Origin: Nocardia pseudovaccinii NBRC 100343
Lineage (GTDB): Bacteria > Actinomycetota > Actinomycetes > Mycobacteriales > Mycobacteriaceae
DNA length: 58,806 nt
Direction: 5' to 3'
Assembly (NCBI RefSeq): GCF_001613225.1
Contig: NZ_BDBY01000176.1
Coordinates: forward strand, 1 to 58,806
The notes under the pieces were generated by a model. That model saw nothing but the letters and a program-made list of their open reading frames with translations. It was not told the DNA's origin and did not search any database. The translations under genes were made by a program, and so were the position numbers. Below, piece by piece: positions 19,146 through 28,849 of this stretch; positions within the stretch are counted from its first letter, which is position 1, and the number at the start of each line of letters is the position of its first letter.

Positions 19146-20925
19146 TCAACAGCTGCTGCGCAGTGCGGCGGTCGCGGCCGACCACGATCACGACCCCGTC
19201 CGCGAGTGCGCGAGCCTGGGTTACGAGGTCGGTGGCGAGCGTCGCGGCAGTCTCCCGCTCGCGCCCGCTCGCGGCCTCCAGTTCGACCAGAGTTCTCGGC
19301 GGGATCGTGACATCCGGGACCTCGTAGGCCAGGTACTCGGCCTCGGCGAAACCGTTCAGCGGGGATACCGTGACCAGCACCGGCACGCCATCCAGCCCCA
19401 AGGCGTCGAGCATGCGGCGAAGACCGCCCATCTCGTACACCGGTCGCGTGATCAGGAACTGGGCCCCGGCGGCGATTTTCGCGCGAGTTCTCGCGATCTC
19501 GGTGTCGATGTCCGCAGCCCCTGGATTGCAGCGAGCCCCGATGTGGAACGACGTCTTCGTGGCCAGCGAAAGCCCGTTGCAGTCGCGACCCGCGTTCAGT
19601 CCGGACAGCAATTCGATCAGACCCACGGAATCGACTTCCCATATTCCATCGGCGTTCGGGTAGTCCCCGCGCAGCGGCGGGTTCCCGGTGTCGCACAGCA
19701 CGTTCTGGGTACCAAATGCATGCGCGCCGAGGAGATCGGCCTGCAACGACATGATCGTCTTGTCCCACGTCGTAGCGGTCGTAATGGTCTCGACACCCAC
19801 CTGCTGCTGTAGGTGCAGCGCGAGACTCGACGGCGCGAGCTGGGCCCGCGAGCTCCCCACTGCGGATACCAGGATCAGTTCGGTGCCGAATGACCGCAAC
19901 TCGGTGGCGATCTCGGCGGCCTCGTCCGCCGTTCCGCCCGCGGGCGGGGCGATCTCGGCTGCGACGACGAAACCACGCCGAGCGAGACCTCGAGCGAACT
20001 CGTCCGGCGCTGCCAGCCGCGCCTTGCTCGGGAGAACAGGGCGCTTCTGTCGCTGGGACAGCGCGACCGCCACCGCTCGCATATGCCCCGGTGTGGTCCC
20101 GCAGCAGCCGCCGATGACCGAGGCGCCGGCGTCAGCGCAGCGGAGGGCGTAGCGGACGAAATAGTCGTGATCGAGGTTGTATTCGAAGCGGCGGCCGTCC
20201 ACCCGCCGGGGAAGCCCCGCATTGGGCTGCACGCTGATCGGTAGATCCGTTGCCCGGCGCAGCTCCTCGACGATGCCAAGCATGCGCTGTGGCCCGACGG
20301 TGCAGTTCGCGCCGATCGCGGTGGTCGGTAGTTCGGAAAGTGCCGTGGCCACCTCGTGAGGTGTCTCCCCGCCCGGGGTGCGGGCATCCGTGGTGAACGT
20401 CGCCTGGGCGAGAATCGGCAGATCCGTTGTGTCGGCGGCGATTTGGACCGCTTCCAGGAGCTCGTCGAGATATCCGAACGTCTCGAGGACCAGCAGGTCT
20501 ACACCCGCATTGGCCAGCGCCGCGACTTGTTCCCGTATCGCCTCGGCCCGTTCGGCCGCGGGCACCTGTGCGCGTTTGCTCGCGGTGACCGCGGCTGCGA
20601 TCGAGCCGCCGACGAACACCGACCGGGGCACCGCTCCAGCCGCCTCACGTGCCAGTCTTACTCCAGCCCTGTTGATCTCGACGACGTCACCCGCGTGGCC
20701 GTGTTCGGCCAGCCGCAATCGGCTCGCGCCGAAGGTGTTTGTGAGGATGAGGTCGACACCGGCGCCGACATAGCTCTCGTGGATGGTGCTGACCAGGTTC
20801 GGATTGGACAGATTGAGTTCCGGTAGCGCGCGGTCGAGGGAGTTGCCGGCGGCATGCAGCATCGTGCCCATCGCCCCATCGCCGACAAGCAGCCGCTTCT
20901 GCACTGCCTCCGCGAAATCGTTCAT
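19120..20925 (-). CDS. Homocysteine S-methyltransferase / methylenetetrahydrofolate reductase fusion
   Basis: A 601-residue two-domain protein. Residues ~1-290 are a zinc-dependent homocysteine methyltransferase (GDGAMGTML; LILTNTFGASR; zinc cysteines in IGANC and GGCCGTTP). Residues ~310-600 are a MetF-type barrel (VVAAEIAPPAGGTADEA; SLQADLLGAHAFG; NVLCDTGNPP; AGAQFLITRPVYE). This architecture is known in bacteria such as Bacillus (YitJ-like) and joins methyl-THF formation or use to homocysteine methylation without cobalamin. It is the second MetF and the second or third methionine-forming enzyme in the cluster. It overlaps pucR by four bases (20922-20925) and so lies in an operon with that regulator. 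Confidence 0.88.
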
Positions 20926-22193
20926 AGCGACTCTCCCATGACGTCCACGATCTCCAGTGCTACCTGCGCCACCAGTCGGTCGCGGTAGTTACGAAAGTCC
21001 AACCTCGTCAGCTCCTCCACTCGCCGAACCCGGTAGCTCACCGTGTTCGGGTGCACGTGCAACTCGCGCGCGACGCGCTGCAAGCTGTTGTTCTGCCGGA
21101 AATAGGACGCCAATGTCGACAGGTACTCCGTGGCGTTGCCCTTCGCCTGCGCGATCAGGCCGCCGAACACCTCACGTGCGAAATCGCGCAACTGGCCCGA
21201 ATCCGCGACTTGGAGCAGTAGGCGGTGGATCCCCAGATCCTCCATCGCCACTGCCGTACCGGCCCGGCCCATGCGTCCCACGATCTTCACCGCACGTCGC
21301 GCGTCGTCGTAGGAACGAGCGATCTCCACCGCCGACCGGCAAACACCGCCGATCCCCACCGTGACAGTGCTGCCGTCGAACGTGCCCCGTACGCGATCGA
21401 GGCAGGCATTCGCGAGCCGCATCGCCCGAGGCTTGTCCAGGTCGGGTTCCGGAAGCATGACCACTACCTCCCGACCGCGCAGAGCCGTGATCGCCTCAGG
21501 GACCTGCATGGTGAAAAATCGCTCCACCGCAGCCGGCACCCGCCGCAGGAGGTCTTCGGAGTTCCCGCACAGCACAACGGACAGCACACGATGCGGCAGT
21601 TGCTCGTCGTAACCGAGATGCGCCGCCCAGCGCCTCACCTCGTCGGCATCGCTGCCCTTGCCCGAGACGAGCCCTTCGATCAAGTCGTAGCGTGCCTGCG
21701 TCGCCGCAGCTGCCACGACGCGCTCTCGGCCCAGAATCACACCGCAGATCGTGGCCGCGTGCTCAGTCAGCAGCAGCCGTAGGTCCTCCCCGTCACTCTC
21801 GTCGCTGTCATCCAAAGTCAGCACATACCCGGCAGTCGTTTCCCCCACAGGCACCGGTGCCACGATGATCGGGGCGCCGCCGGCCAGACTTGGGATACGC
21901 AGCGCACGCCGCGCCGGTCCGGCAACGCCCAGCACCTGCGCCAGCCGCGGATGGCTGATCCGATCGAGCACCAACTTCGCCGCCTCGAATTCGGAGCGAC
22001 CCGACGCGGCCGCCGCGAGCACCTCCAGTTTCTCGTCCACCACTGCCACGGCCGTGGCGACCCGCTCGGCGAGTTGCTCTGTTACGGCCTCGATGCCGGT
22101 GTCCTGAGTTGCCAGGCTGGACAGGTGCTGATACGCCGCCGCCAGACGACGGAGCGCGGCATTCTCCTTCGCGAGCTCAGGCACGTCCCTCAC
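20922..22193 (-). CDS. PucR/CdaR-family transcriptional regulator
   Basis: A 423-residue regulator. A GAF-like or unassigned N-terminal sensor region is followed by a GGDEF-like segment near residues 240-290, then the C-terminal PucR helix-turn-helix with LQRVARELHVHPNTVSYRVR and VEELTRLDFRNYRDRLVAQV. Such proteins usually activate catabolic or stress genes in response to a metabolite. Its operon with the Hcy-methyltransferase/MetF fusion, convergent with the folD operon, makes it the best candidate to control the C1 cluster. Effector unknown. Confidence 0.85.
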   Translation of the reverse strand: MRDVPELAKENAALRRLAAAYQHLSSLATQDTGIEAVTEQLAERVATAVAVVDEKLEVLAAAASGRSEFEAAKLVLDRISHPRLAQVLGVAGPARRALRIPSLAGGAPIIVAPVPVGETTAGYVLTLDDSDESDGEDLRLLLTEHAATICGVILGRERVVAAAATQARYDLIEGLVSGKGSDADEVRRWAAHLGYDEQLPHRVLSVVLCGNSEDLLRRVPAAVERFFTMQVPEAITALRGREVVVMLPEPDLDKPRAMRLANACLDRVRGTFDGSTVTVGIGGVCRSAVEIARSYDDARRAVKIVGRMGRAGTAVAMEDLGIHRLLLQVADSGQLRDFAREVFGGLIAQAKGNATEYLSTLASYFRQNNSLQRVARELHVHPNTVSYRVRRVEELTRLDFRNYRDRLVAQVALEIVDVMGESL

Positions 22194-22273
22194 TCCGCAC
22201 CCGGAACCGTGGATCTGGCGGCGGTGGTCATCGGTGACTCCAATCCGGCGAGAGCTACGCGGTGGCGCCCCAC

Positions 22274-22440
22274 CTTGCTCGCGGTCTCGTAGCCGCCGGA
22301 GCGCTTAGGCACGGCGAGCCGGAACAGCCCGGCGTCGGTGAGCGCCTGGATCGACTCTTCGACGACGTGGCGATCTTGTTCGCCCTTGGCGACGTTTGCC
22401 GCCAGCACGGGTGCGAGCTCGCGGACGCGCTCGACCAGCT
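22274..22440 (-). pseudogene. Acyl-CoA-dehydrogenase-type flavin monooxygenase (HsaA/HpaB-like), N-terminal remnant
   Basis: About 55 residues (LVERVRELAPVLAANVAKGE, then EESIQALTDAGLFRLAVPKR and SGGYE) match the N-terminal helices of two-component flavin-dependent hydroxylases such as HsaA. It then runs out into unrelated sequence. It shares an open frame with an upstream MFS fragment but is not a real fusion (see the two following entries). Confidence 0.6.
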
Positions 22441-22459
22441 GGCCTTGATCCGGGCGGGC

Positions 22460-22586
22460 AGGATGGAGTGTTCGTTCATCGCGACCGCGATCATCGGCGG
22501 ACGCAGTTGGAGCGACATGAACGCGCTTACTGTCGCGCCGTAGGGGAGTCCGTCTTGGAGCGTCGTGACGACGGGGACCGGAGCGC
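22460..22586 (-). pseudogene. Flavin reductase fragment (HsaB/HpaC-like)
   Basis: In a different frame from its neighbours the sequence reads PVPVVTTLQDGLPYGATVSA, then FMSLQLRPPMIAVAMNEHS. This is the FMN-binding start of flavin reductases that supply two-component hydroxylases. Both ends are truncated. Its position next to an HsaA-like fragment suggests a collapsed monooxygenase operon. Confidence 0.65.
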
Positions 22587-22588
22587 AC

Positions 22589-22849
22589 GCGGCGTTTGCC
22601 GTGTACGTCGCCGAGCTTGACCGCGAAGGGCAGGAAGAACAGCGACACCAGCGGGGCGGCGAGATTGAACCAGCCGATATCGGTGGCGTGGAAGCCCTGC
22701 GCGATGTGCGGCTGTGCCACACCACCAGCAATGCCGGCGATGCTCAGTAGCTGCGCGGGCAGCGCGAGCGCCAGCATCAGGAGATATCCGCCGTTTCGCA
22801 CAGTGGCGGAACCGGTTTCGGTCGGCGGCGGTGGAATTGCTTCTGACAT
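22589..22849 (-). pseudogene. MFS transporter N-terminal fragment
   Basis: From the ATG at 22849 the reading is MSEAIPPPPTETGSATV, then a first membrane helix (GGYLLMLALALPAQLLSIAG) and APLVSLFFLPFAVKLGDVHG, the A-motif region of a major facilitator protein. The frame then enters the flavin reductase fragment out of frame. Roughly 85 residues remain of an expected 400 or more. Confidence 0.65.
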
Positions 22850-22924
22850 CGTGTTTCTTCCTGGTGTTGCAGCGTGGCGGATCAACGAGTCCGACCATCG
22901 CCCGAGACAGGTCTCGACAGGCAT

Positions 22925-23208
22925 CAGTCAAGGAATGGATGTCTGAGTCGACCAGATTTGCCGGGTACGAAATGAATTCCGCCCGAAAAGGTTCGGCGGA
23001 CTGATAACGACGGGAAGGAACACAGCCGGGCTACGTGCCGACAGTATCGCGCCCGCGACAAACGGTGTCTGCCCCCTGCCATGTCGCACTATACGGGAAG
23101 GTGTTCACGAGTGTGACACCAGTCACCGCATTGTGCAAGGATTTCCGGACGCACCCGGCCTGGGGCACACCGGGCCGGGTTGGTGGCAGCCGGTCATCGA
23201 CAAGCTTG
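22925..23208. other. Intergenic DNA without recognised features
   Basis: No supported gene. It connects the monooxygenase remnants to the promoter-like module at 23209. Confidence 0.4.
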
Positions 23209-23292
23209 TTCCGCGCAGCAGAATGGCGTTGCTCCCTTAATTTGAACCTCGGCATAGTCATGTGTGTGCAATGACTGCGTATCACCGCCCAA
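23209..23292. repeat. Promoter-like module, copy C
   Basis: Begins TTCCGCGCAGCAGAATGGCG, identical over 25 bases to 34102-34126. About 50 bases later it has GTGCAATGACTGCGTATC, against GTGCGATGACTGCGTATC at 34157-34174. The same layout (palindrome, ~50 bases, TGTGTGTGCGGTAATCGACC) is seen in the 169-bp repeats at 3418 and 5743. No intact gene follows, only an eroded region. Confidence 0.6.
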
Positions 23293-23440
23293 TCGACATA
23301 ACGAGGGCGAAGTGCATGCCGAAGCCGAGGACGTCAGGTGTGGTGAGATCGTCGAGCAGTCGAGTGCAAGTGGCCATGGATGCGGCGGGGTCGTCATCGA
23401 CGGCGGCGATCAGCTCGGGCGGCTGAAATTTCAGCGGCGC
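23282..23440 (-). pseudogene. Unassigned protein C-terminus, possibly carboxymuconolactone decarboxylase-like
   Basis: The minus-strand frame ends with ELIAAVDDDPAASMATCTRL, LDDLTTPDVLGFGMHFALVM and SIGR, then a stop. The helix pattern near the end is reminiscent of carboxymuconolactone decarboxylase-family C-termini. The similarity is weak and the upstream part is not readable, so this is a guess about a remnant. Confidence 0.25.
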
Positions 23441-23720
23441 GGGCGGCGAAGGGGCAACACCGTCTTCCCACTGCGCCCCAGAAGGGTCTGCGCTCCGGGA
23501 GCACACCCAGCCGCTTGGTAGAAGTTCGGTGAAGCACCGCGTGAGGTCTGCGGTTTCCCCAAAGTGTTTGCCGTTTGGGCACTATTCGCGTGTGCAGTAT
23601 TCACCCGGCGTACTTGGCCTACCAAAACCCGGGTTGTGATCCGCTCAAGGTGCGGTCAGCGGACCCATGAGATGATAAAGCTCCCCAGGTTCCACAAACG
23701 CGGAACACGCTGCGAACCAA

Positions 23721-26700
23721 TCAATCTCGTGGGCCGCGCACACCGGTGGTCGCGGGTCGGCTCCGCTCGACGGTCCATGCAGCGATCTGAGCGCGTGAGG
23801 TGAATCCGAGTTTGGTGAGGATGTGTTCGACATGTCCCTCGGCCGTGCGCTGGGAGATGGTCAGGCGGGCGGCGATGGCCCGGTTGGTCAGGCCCTCAGC
23901 GATGAGGTCAGCTACCTCCTGCTCGCGGGTCGTCAGCTCCGCCGAAGGGCTTGGGCCGCGAGCTGCGGTCCGGCGTTGCTCTCCCAGGGCGTAGTCGATC
24001 GCGGCGTCGAGATCCAGTAAAGCGCCTTCGCGGTGGGCGGTCTCGAATGCTTGCCGGCCGAGCGTGTGACGTGCCGCCCGTTCGCAGTCCTCATGGTGGA
24101 CCGCAAGGCTCGGGAACAGCACCGTGGAGGTGCCCGTCGACTGAGACAGTGCCTGTGCGGCGCCCAACAACACCGCCGCGCGTCGCGCGCTGCCCTGGAT
24201 TCCCACTATCCATGCGAGTGTTTCCAGGGCAATCGCGGCCCCTACCGAGTCTTTCAGCTGCCTCATCAGCTGCAACCCCTGCCGCAGGAGCCGCAGCGCA
24301 CGGTCGCGATCGCCTTGGCGCCACGCGCCAACCGCCGTCGCCCACAAGGCATATGACCGATGTACGGAATCGCCACAGGATTCGGTGATCGCGAGGACCT
24401 TTTCTTGGTACGAGATCGCCGTTGTGCTGTCCTCTTGCAATTCGTGAGCCCAGACGAGCCCGAGAAGCGCCCAGACCTGCCCGGAGATGTCGCCCTGCGC
24501 AGTGAACGATTCGAGGGCGGTTTCCAGTGGTGCGCGGGCGCGGGGAAGGCCGCCGTCGAAGACCATGTGGCAGCCCTCGGCAAGGTCCGCGTACGCGTGC
24601 ACAACCGGGTGCTCGGTCATAGCCGCGAGCGCCCGCGCCTGCGCGACCAGTACGGACGCCGTGCGGGGATCATTCTGGACATTGGCCACCAGGCTGGCGC
24701 GCCACAGTGCCTTGGCACGTACCGGCGTCTCGGTCGCGGGCCTGTCGGCGAGGGCGCGGTCGAGCCAGTGCCGCGCCTCGCCGGCCTGTCCGTGGGCAAG
24801 CCAGAACGGTTGCAGGGCGGCCGCGAACGACAATGCGGCGCCTGATTCTGCTGCAGTGTCGGTCAGGCAGAAGTTCAACGCCTCGCGCAGGTTGGGTTGT
24901 TCGCGGTGGAGGCGGGCGATCCAGTCGAGCTGGCGGGGGCTCATCCAGTCGGCTTCGACGCGCTCGGCGAGCTTGCGGAACCAATCTTGGTGCCTGCGCC
25001 GAATTTCCAGGTACTGGCCGGCTTGCTCGAGTTTGTCGCGGCCGTAGTCGCGTATCGTCTCGAGCAGCCGGAACCGCACCACAGAGTCCGACTCCTCGCG
25101 GATCAGGATGGACTTGTCGACCAGGGCGGCGAGCACGTCGAGCAGATCCCCCGCTGCGAGGTCGTCTCGGCATACCTGTTCGGCGGCGTCGAGTTCGACG
25201 CTACCGGCAAACACTGACAGGTGTGCCCAGACCTGTTGTTCGGGCGGTGTGCACAGCGAGTAGCTCCAATCGATGCACCAGCGAAGGGTCTGTTGGCGGC
25301 TCGGCGCGCCACGGCTGCCGCGCGTCAGTAGTGCATACCGGTCTGTCAGCCGTGCCAGGATCTGTTCGGGTGACAGCGTGCGCAGCCGGGCCGCCGCCAG
25401 CTCGATGGCCAACGGCAGCCCATCGAGGTGGCGACAGATCTCGGCCACGGCGGAGACGTTGTCCTCGGTAAGCGCGAAATTCGGAACCGCCGCGGCAGCC
25501 CGTTCGACGAACAGGATGACTGCGTCGTAGCGGGGCGCAGCCCGCGCTGACGGTTCGTGATCCGGATCGGGAACCGTCAGCGGCCGCACTTGTAGCACCG
25601 CTTCCCCACCGACGCTCAAGGCCTCACGGCTGGTGACGAGGATTCGCAGCTTCGGGCACGCTCTCAGCAGTGTCTCGGCAACCTTCGCCGCCGCATCCAC
25701 GATCTGTTCGCAATTGTCGAGCACCAGCAGCAGCTGTCGGGATGCCAGGTAGTCGATCAGCACGTCGAGCGCCGGCTTCCCTTGCGGGCGTAGCCCTATC
25801 GAGGTGGCGATCACTACCGGCAGCAGCGTACCGTCGTGCAGCTGCCCGAGTTCGACCAGCCACACCCCGTCAGGGATGTCTCGCCGCGCGCCGGCTGCCG
25901 CGCGCAAGGCCAGACGAGTTTTGCCGACCCCGCCCATTCCGGTCAAGGTCACCAGCCGGGAGTTCGCGAGCAGCCTCTTGGCCTCGGTCAAGTCGGTGCG
26001 CCGGCCGACGAAACTCGTCAGCTCGTGGGGAATAGACCCCCTGCTGCTGACCGACGGCCCGAGCGGCTCGGGCCCCCGCGCGGGCGAGTGGTCTGTGGCC
26101 AGGGGAACCGGGGTGACTGCATGTTGCTCGCCACCTGCTTCCGCTCGCACCGACATCTCGTCGACTGGCAACCCGCGCCCGGCCTGCAGCTGCTGCAGCT
26201 GCTCGCCCAGCGCCGCCGCGGAGGGCCGCTGCTCGGGGCTGCGGCCCATGGCGTGCTCGATCACCTGCGAGAGGTCCTCGTCGATGCCGTGCTCGCGCAG
26301 GTTCGGCGTCGGCTGTGTGGTAATCCGCAGAAACTGGGCTACCACCTGCTCACCGCTGCGCCGCTCGAACGCCGCGTGCCCGGTCAACGCGGTGAACAGT
26401 GTCGCGCCGAGCCCGTAGACGTCCGCCGCGGGCGTGGGTGCCTGCCCGGCCAGCACCTCCGGCGCGGTGAACGCCAGCGCTCCCGCAACCGTTCCGGTCG
26501 CGGTGTGGAACCCGTCGGGGATGCGCGCGATCCCGAAGTCGGTCAGGACCGGCTCACCGTAGTCGGTGATCAGGACGTTGCTCGGTTTGACGTCGCGGTG
26601 CAGGATCCCGAACCGGTGTGCGGTCTCGAGGGCCCCGGCCAGCTTCACCCCCACCCGCAGCGTCTCCGCCGCCGACAGTGGACCGTGACAGCGGATCCGG

Positions 26701-27038
26701 GTATCGAGGGAACCCTGCGGATAGTAGGGCATGACCAGGTAAGGCAGTCCCGACGTGGTGGTGCCGATTTGCAGCACGTCCAGGATGTTGGGCTGTCCGA
26801 TCAGTCGGCCCATCGCCCGCTGTTCCTGGACGAACCGCTCCCGGTTCCCCTCGTCCAGATCAGCGGTGAGCACCTTGACCGCCACCGTCCGGTCCAGGGT
26901 GACCTGATTGCACCTATACACCGCACCGAACCCGCCACGCCCGATCTCCTCGGCATCAGCGAATCCGGCGTCTGCGAGCTCCGCCGTGACCGCGGGGATC
27001 ACGTCGCGCTGAGTTTTCGACGGCTCGATGTCACCCAT
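23721..27038 (-). CDS. PknK-like Ser/Thr protein kinase-ATPase-LuxR regulator
   Basis: A 1105-residue regulator with domains in order: Ser/Thr kinase (residues ~30-270; glycine loop GRGGFG at 33-38, K55, HRDVKPSN at 147-154, DFG at 167-169); linker; AAA/NB-ARC-like ATPase (LTGMGGVGKTRLALR P-loop, LLLVLDNCEQIVD Walker B); TPR-like helical repeats; C-terminal LuxR helix-turn-helix (LTTREQEVADLIAEGLTNRA, then TAEGHVEHILTKLGF). All kinase catalytic residues are intact. M. tuberculosis PknK has the same kinase-plus-ATPase plan and affects stress and secondary metabolism; here the added LuxR domain suggests direct promoter binding. It is flanked by gene remnants on both sides. Targets unknown. Confidence 0.9.
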   Translation of the reverse strand: MGDIEPSKTQRDVIPAVTAELADAGFADAEEIGRGGFGAVYRCNQVTLDRTVAVKVLTADLDEGNRERFVQEQRAMGRLIGQPNILDVLQIGTTTSGLPYLVMPYYPQGSLDTRIRCHGPLSAAETLRVGVKLAGALETAHRFGILHRDVKPSNVLITDYGEPVLTDFGIARIPDGFHTATGTVAGALAFTAPEVLAGQAPTPAADVYGLGATLFTALTGHAAFERRSGEQVVAQFLRITTQPTPNLREHGIDEDLSQVIEHAMGRSPEQRPSAAALGEQLQQLQAGRGLPVDEMSVRAEAGGEQHAVTPVPLATDHSPARGPEPLGPSVSSRGSIPHELTSFVGRRTDLTEAKRLLANSRLVTLTGMGGVGKTRLALRAAAGARRDIPDGVWLVELGQLHDGTLLPVVIATSIGLRPQGKPALDVLIDYLASRQLLLVLDNCEQIVDAAAKVAETLLRACPKLRILVTSREALSVGGEAVLQVRPLTVPDPDHEPSARAAPRYDAVILFVERAAAAVPNFALTEDNVSAVAEICRHLDGLPLAIELAAARLRTLSPEQILARLTDRYALLTRGSRGAPSRQQTLRWCIDWSYSLCTPPEQQVWAHLSVFAGSVELDAAEQVCRDDLAAGDLLDVLAALVDKSILIREESDSVVRFRLLETIRDYGRDKLEQAGQYLEIRRRHQDWFRKLAERVEADWMSPRQLDWIARLHREQPNLREALNFCLTDTAAESGAALSFAAALQPFWLAHGQAGEARHWLDRALADRPATETPVRAKALWRASLVANVQNDPRTASVLVAQARALAAMTEHPVVHAYADLAEGCHMVFDGGLPRARAPLETALESFTAQGDISGQVWALLGLVWAHELQEDSTTAISYQEKVLAITESCGDSVHRSYALWATAVGAWRQGDRDRALRLLRQGLQLMRQLKDSVGAAIALETLAWIVGIQGSARRAAVLLGAAQALSQSTGTSTVLFPSLAVHHEDCERAARHTLGRQAFETAHREGALLDLDAAIDYALGEQRRTAARGPSPSAELTTREQEVADLIAEGLTNRAIAARLTISQRTAEGHVEHILTKLGFTSRAQIAAWTVERSRPATTGVRGPRD

Positions 27039-27099
27039 AGCGGGTCCTGCTCTACGACGTACCTCAGGATATCGCGCGGTCGGCGGCGGTGGCCTCGCA

Positions 27100-27430
27100 C
27101 TTTCTTGATCGCTTCCAGGCAGGTTCGGCCTCGATCACCGGTGTATATCCTGAAGCCGGACTGCCGTTATACAGTGCGGCAAAGGCGCCCCTCATCTCAC
27201 TAATCGCCGCCCGCAACACCGAAATCGGGGAATGGCGTAACAACCGCCACAAGCGCAACCGGCTACGGGGACAACGAGATGCGCGCATGGATCCGCGACC
27301 GAATTCCACCCGCCCGCAGGCTGACTGTCAGCGACATCGTCGAGATGGTCGACGCCCTAATGCGGTTGGCATCACCTGCCGTGATTCCGAAGATCGCCAT
27401 GTCCAGCGCCGGAACCGACGGGTGGCGTGC
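27100..27430 (+). pseudogene. Short-chain dehydrogenase (SDR) remnant
   Basis: Two frames carry SDR pieces. The first reads SITGVYPEAGLPLYSAAKAP, containing the YxxxK catalytic motif. After a frameshift near 27240-27280 the second reads MRAWIRDRIPPARRLTVSDI, VEMVDALMRLASPAVIPKIA and MSSAGTDGWRA, typical of an SDR C-terminus. The Rossmann half is absent. The product would be inactive. Confidence 0.55.
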
Positions 27431-27450
27431 AGAGCATCGACTGCCGCGCA

Positions 27451-27804
27451 TCAACGCGGGTTGCGCTGCCGGTGGGCACGATGGTGCCCGAGGGAATATC
27501 GGCGGTGAACCAGGAGGCAGGAAGCCGGGTGCGCAGCTCGCGGCGGCGGCCAGGAAGACGTGTCCGGTGCCGGTACGGTGGCGAAGGCCACGAGGTAGCC
27601 GTGTCCAGTGCCCAGCAGGACCATGGCGAAACCCGTTGTCAGCCGACCGCTCGGCATCGACGGTGGCCAGCAGCGCCGCGCCCGCAGTTCGCGCACGATC
27701 GTCGGAATCGCGGTGCCGACGATTGCGTTGTCCAACATTGCCATCAGCACCCAGGCCGGTAGCAACCGGATCTGTCGTGTTGGCGCGGCCTTCGTCTCGG
27801 TCAT
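27451..27804 (-). pseudogene. DHA2-type MFS drug transporter remnant, divergent from TetR
   Basis: The ATG at 27804 opens a protein start, TRQIRLLPAWVLMAMLDNAI, followed by VGTAIPTIVREL. It is nearly the same as [20 protein letters not shown] in the intact pump at 43955-45415. Downstream, GFAMVLLGTGHGYLVAF resembles an internal helix of the same pump, so most of the gene has been deleted. It faces away from the TetR gene at 27939, the same regulator-pump layout as 42614-45415. Confidence 0.65.
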
Positions 27805-27938
27805 ATCCGCGGACCTCCTTCGAGTCTTGGCGGCGGCCCCCCGAAAGCCACCCGACCGGCTCCGGAAAATCACAGTTGCTATAAAAGTACAACTGGTCTG
27901 ACTTTAGTGCTGATAGCCAATTCGGGTAGAGTTGCGCA

Positions 27939-28508
27939 ATGACCGCGACGAGCGGGCGCAGGGAGCGCAAGAAGGCACAGACGCGGCAAGCCCTGGCCGA
28001 TGCCGCGACAAAGCTGTTCACCGAACACGGCTACGACAATGTCGGCGTCCGGGAGGTCGCCGAGGCGGCGGATGTATCGCTGAGCACGCTGTTCAAGCAC
28101 TTCCCCAATAAGGAATCACTGGTCTTCGACCTGGACGCGGATATCGAGGCCGACCTGGTGGCGGCCGTCCGCGACCGGACCGCCGGACAATCGGTCATCC
28201 ACGCACTACGCGACTACCTGATGCGCACCCGCACCGCACGCAGCGACGATCCCGCGACCCCGGCACTCCATCGCCTCGTCGAATCCACGCCCGCGCTGCG
28301 CGAGTATGCACACCAGATGCTGCTGCGGCACGAATCCGCATTGGCGACCGCGATCGCCGAGGCGACCCGCGCCCCGGCGGTCGATCTCGCGGCCGCAGGA
28401 CTTGCCCACTTCGCGCTGGAAGCCGCCAAAGTCGCTGGCAGCAGGGAAGATCCAGCGAGCGCGCTCGGCGAGTTGTTCGACCTGCTCGAAAACGGCTGGG
28501 GTCGATAA
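27939..28508 (+). CDS. TetR/AcrR-family transcriptional regulator
   Basis: A 189-residue TetR protein. The DNA-binding domain reads RRERKKAQTRQALADAATKL, then GYDNVGVREVAEAADVSLST and LFKHFPNKESLVFD; residues ~65-189 form the ligand-binding domain. Its N-terminus closely resembles both halves of the tandem TetR at 42614-43855. Normally it would repress the divergent MFS gene, which is now a remnant, so its target may be gone. A T/A-rich stretch with AAGT and ACTT half-sites lies in the 134-base gap. Confidence 0.88.
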   Translation: MTATSGRRERKKAQTRQALADAATKLFTEHGYDNVGVREVAEAADVSLSTLFKHFPNKESLVFDLDADIEADLVAAVRDRTAGQSVIHALRDYLMRTRTARSDDPATPALHRLVESTPALREYAHQMLLRHESALATAIAEATRAPAVDLAAAGLAHFALEAAKVAGSREDPASALGELFDLLENGWGR

Positions 28509-28635
28509 CCTTCGGTGAGCCGAATTCCCTTGGACACCAACCACACCTGAGCACGGCCACTGTCGCGACGATGTCCGCCAAGATATACGCGGCGGTCGTC
28601 AGAGCTACATCGAAGGTGTGACGGGCATGCAGCAC

Positions 28636-28785
28636 GCTCGCGGCTATGAAGATCCGGTCCCGCTCCACGGGACACCCCAGCCGGGTAATCCATTCGACGC
28701 CGAACTTGCCGCAGGTTTGGTGCACCAGGATCATCGGCTTGCCGCCGAAGACGCCGCGGATTTCGCGGAACTCGACAATAACCCG
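28636..28785 (-). pseudogene. Deazaflavin (F420)-dependent nitroreductase-family remnant
   Basis: The reading VIVEFREIRGVFGGKPMILV, then HQTCGKFGVEWITRLGC and RDRIFIAAS, matches the core of the Ddn-type family (VIAEFR...G..GG...LLLHH.G.KSG...VTPL......D..IFAS). Beyond this point the frame is lost, and the substrate/F420 part WYHNL is missing. The cysteine in place of Gly/Ala and the lost end mark it as decayed. Confidence 0.6.
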
Positions 28786-28849
28786 CCGGTTGTGGTCGCA
28801 AGGGTCGAACGCGTCCGTAATGCGGACACTGCATGACGCGCTCGGACAC

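Noticed and set aside
25836..27203. 455-codon plus-strand open frame opposite the PknK-like gene
   Set aside because: Shadow frame; the minus-strand protein has kinase, ATPase and HTH motifs.
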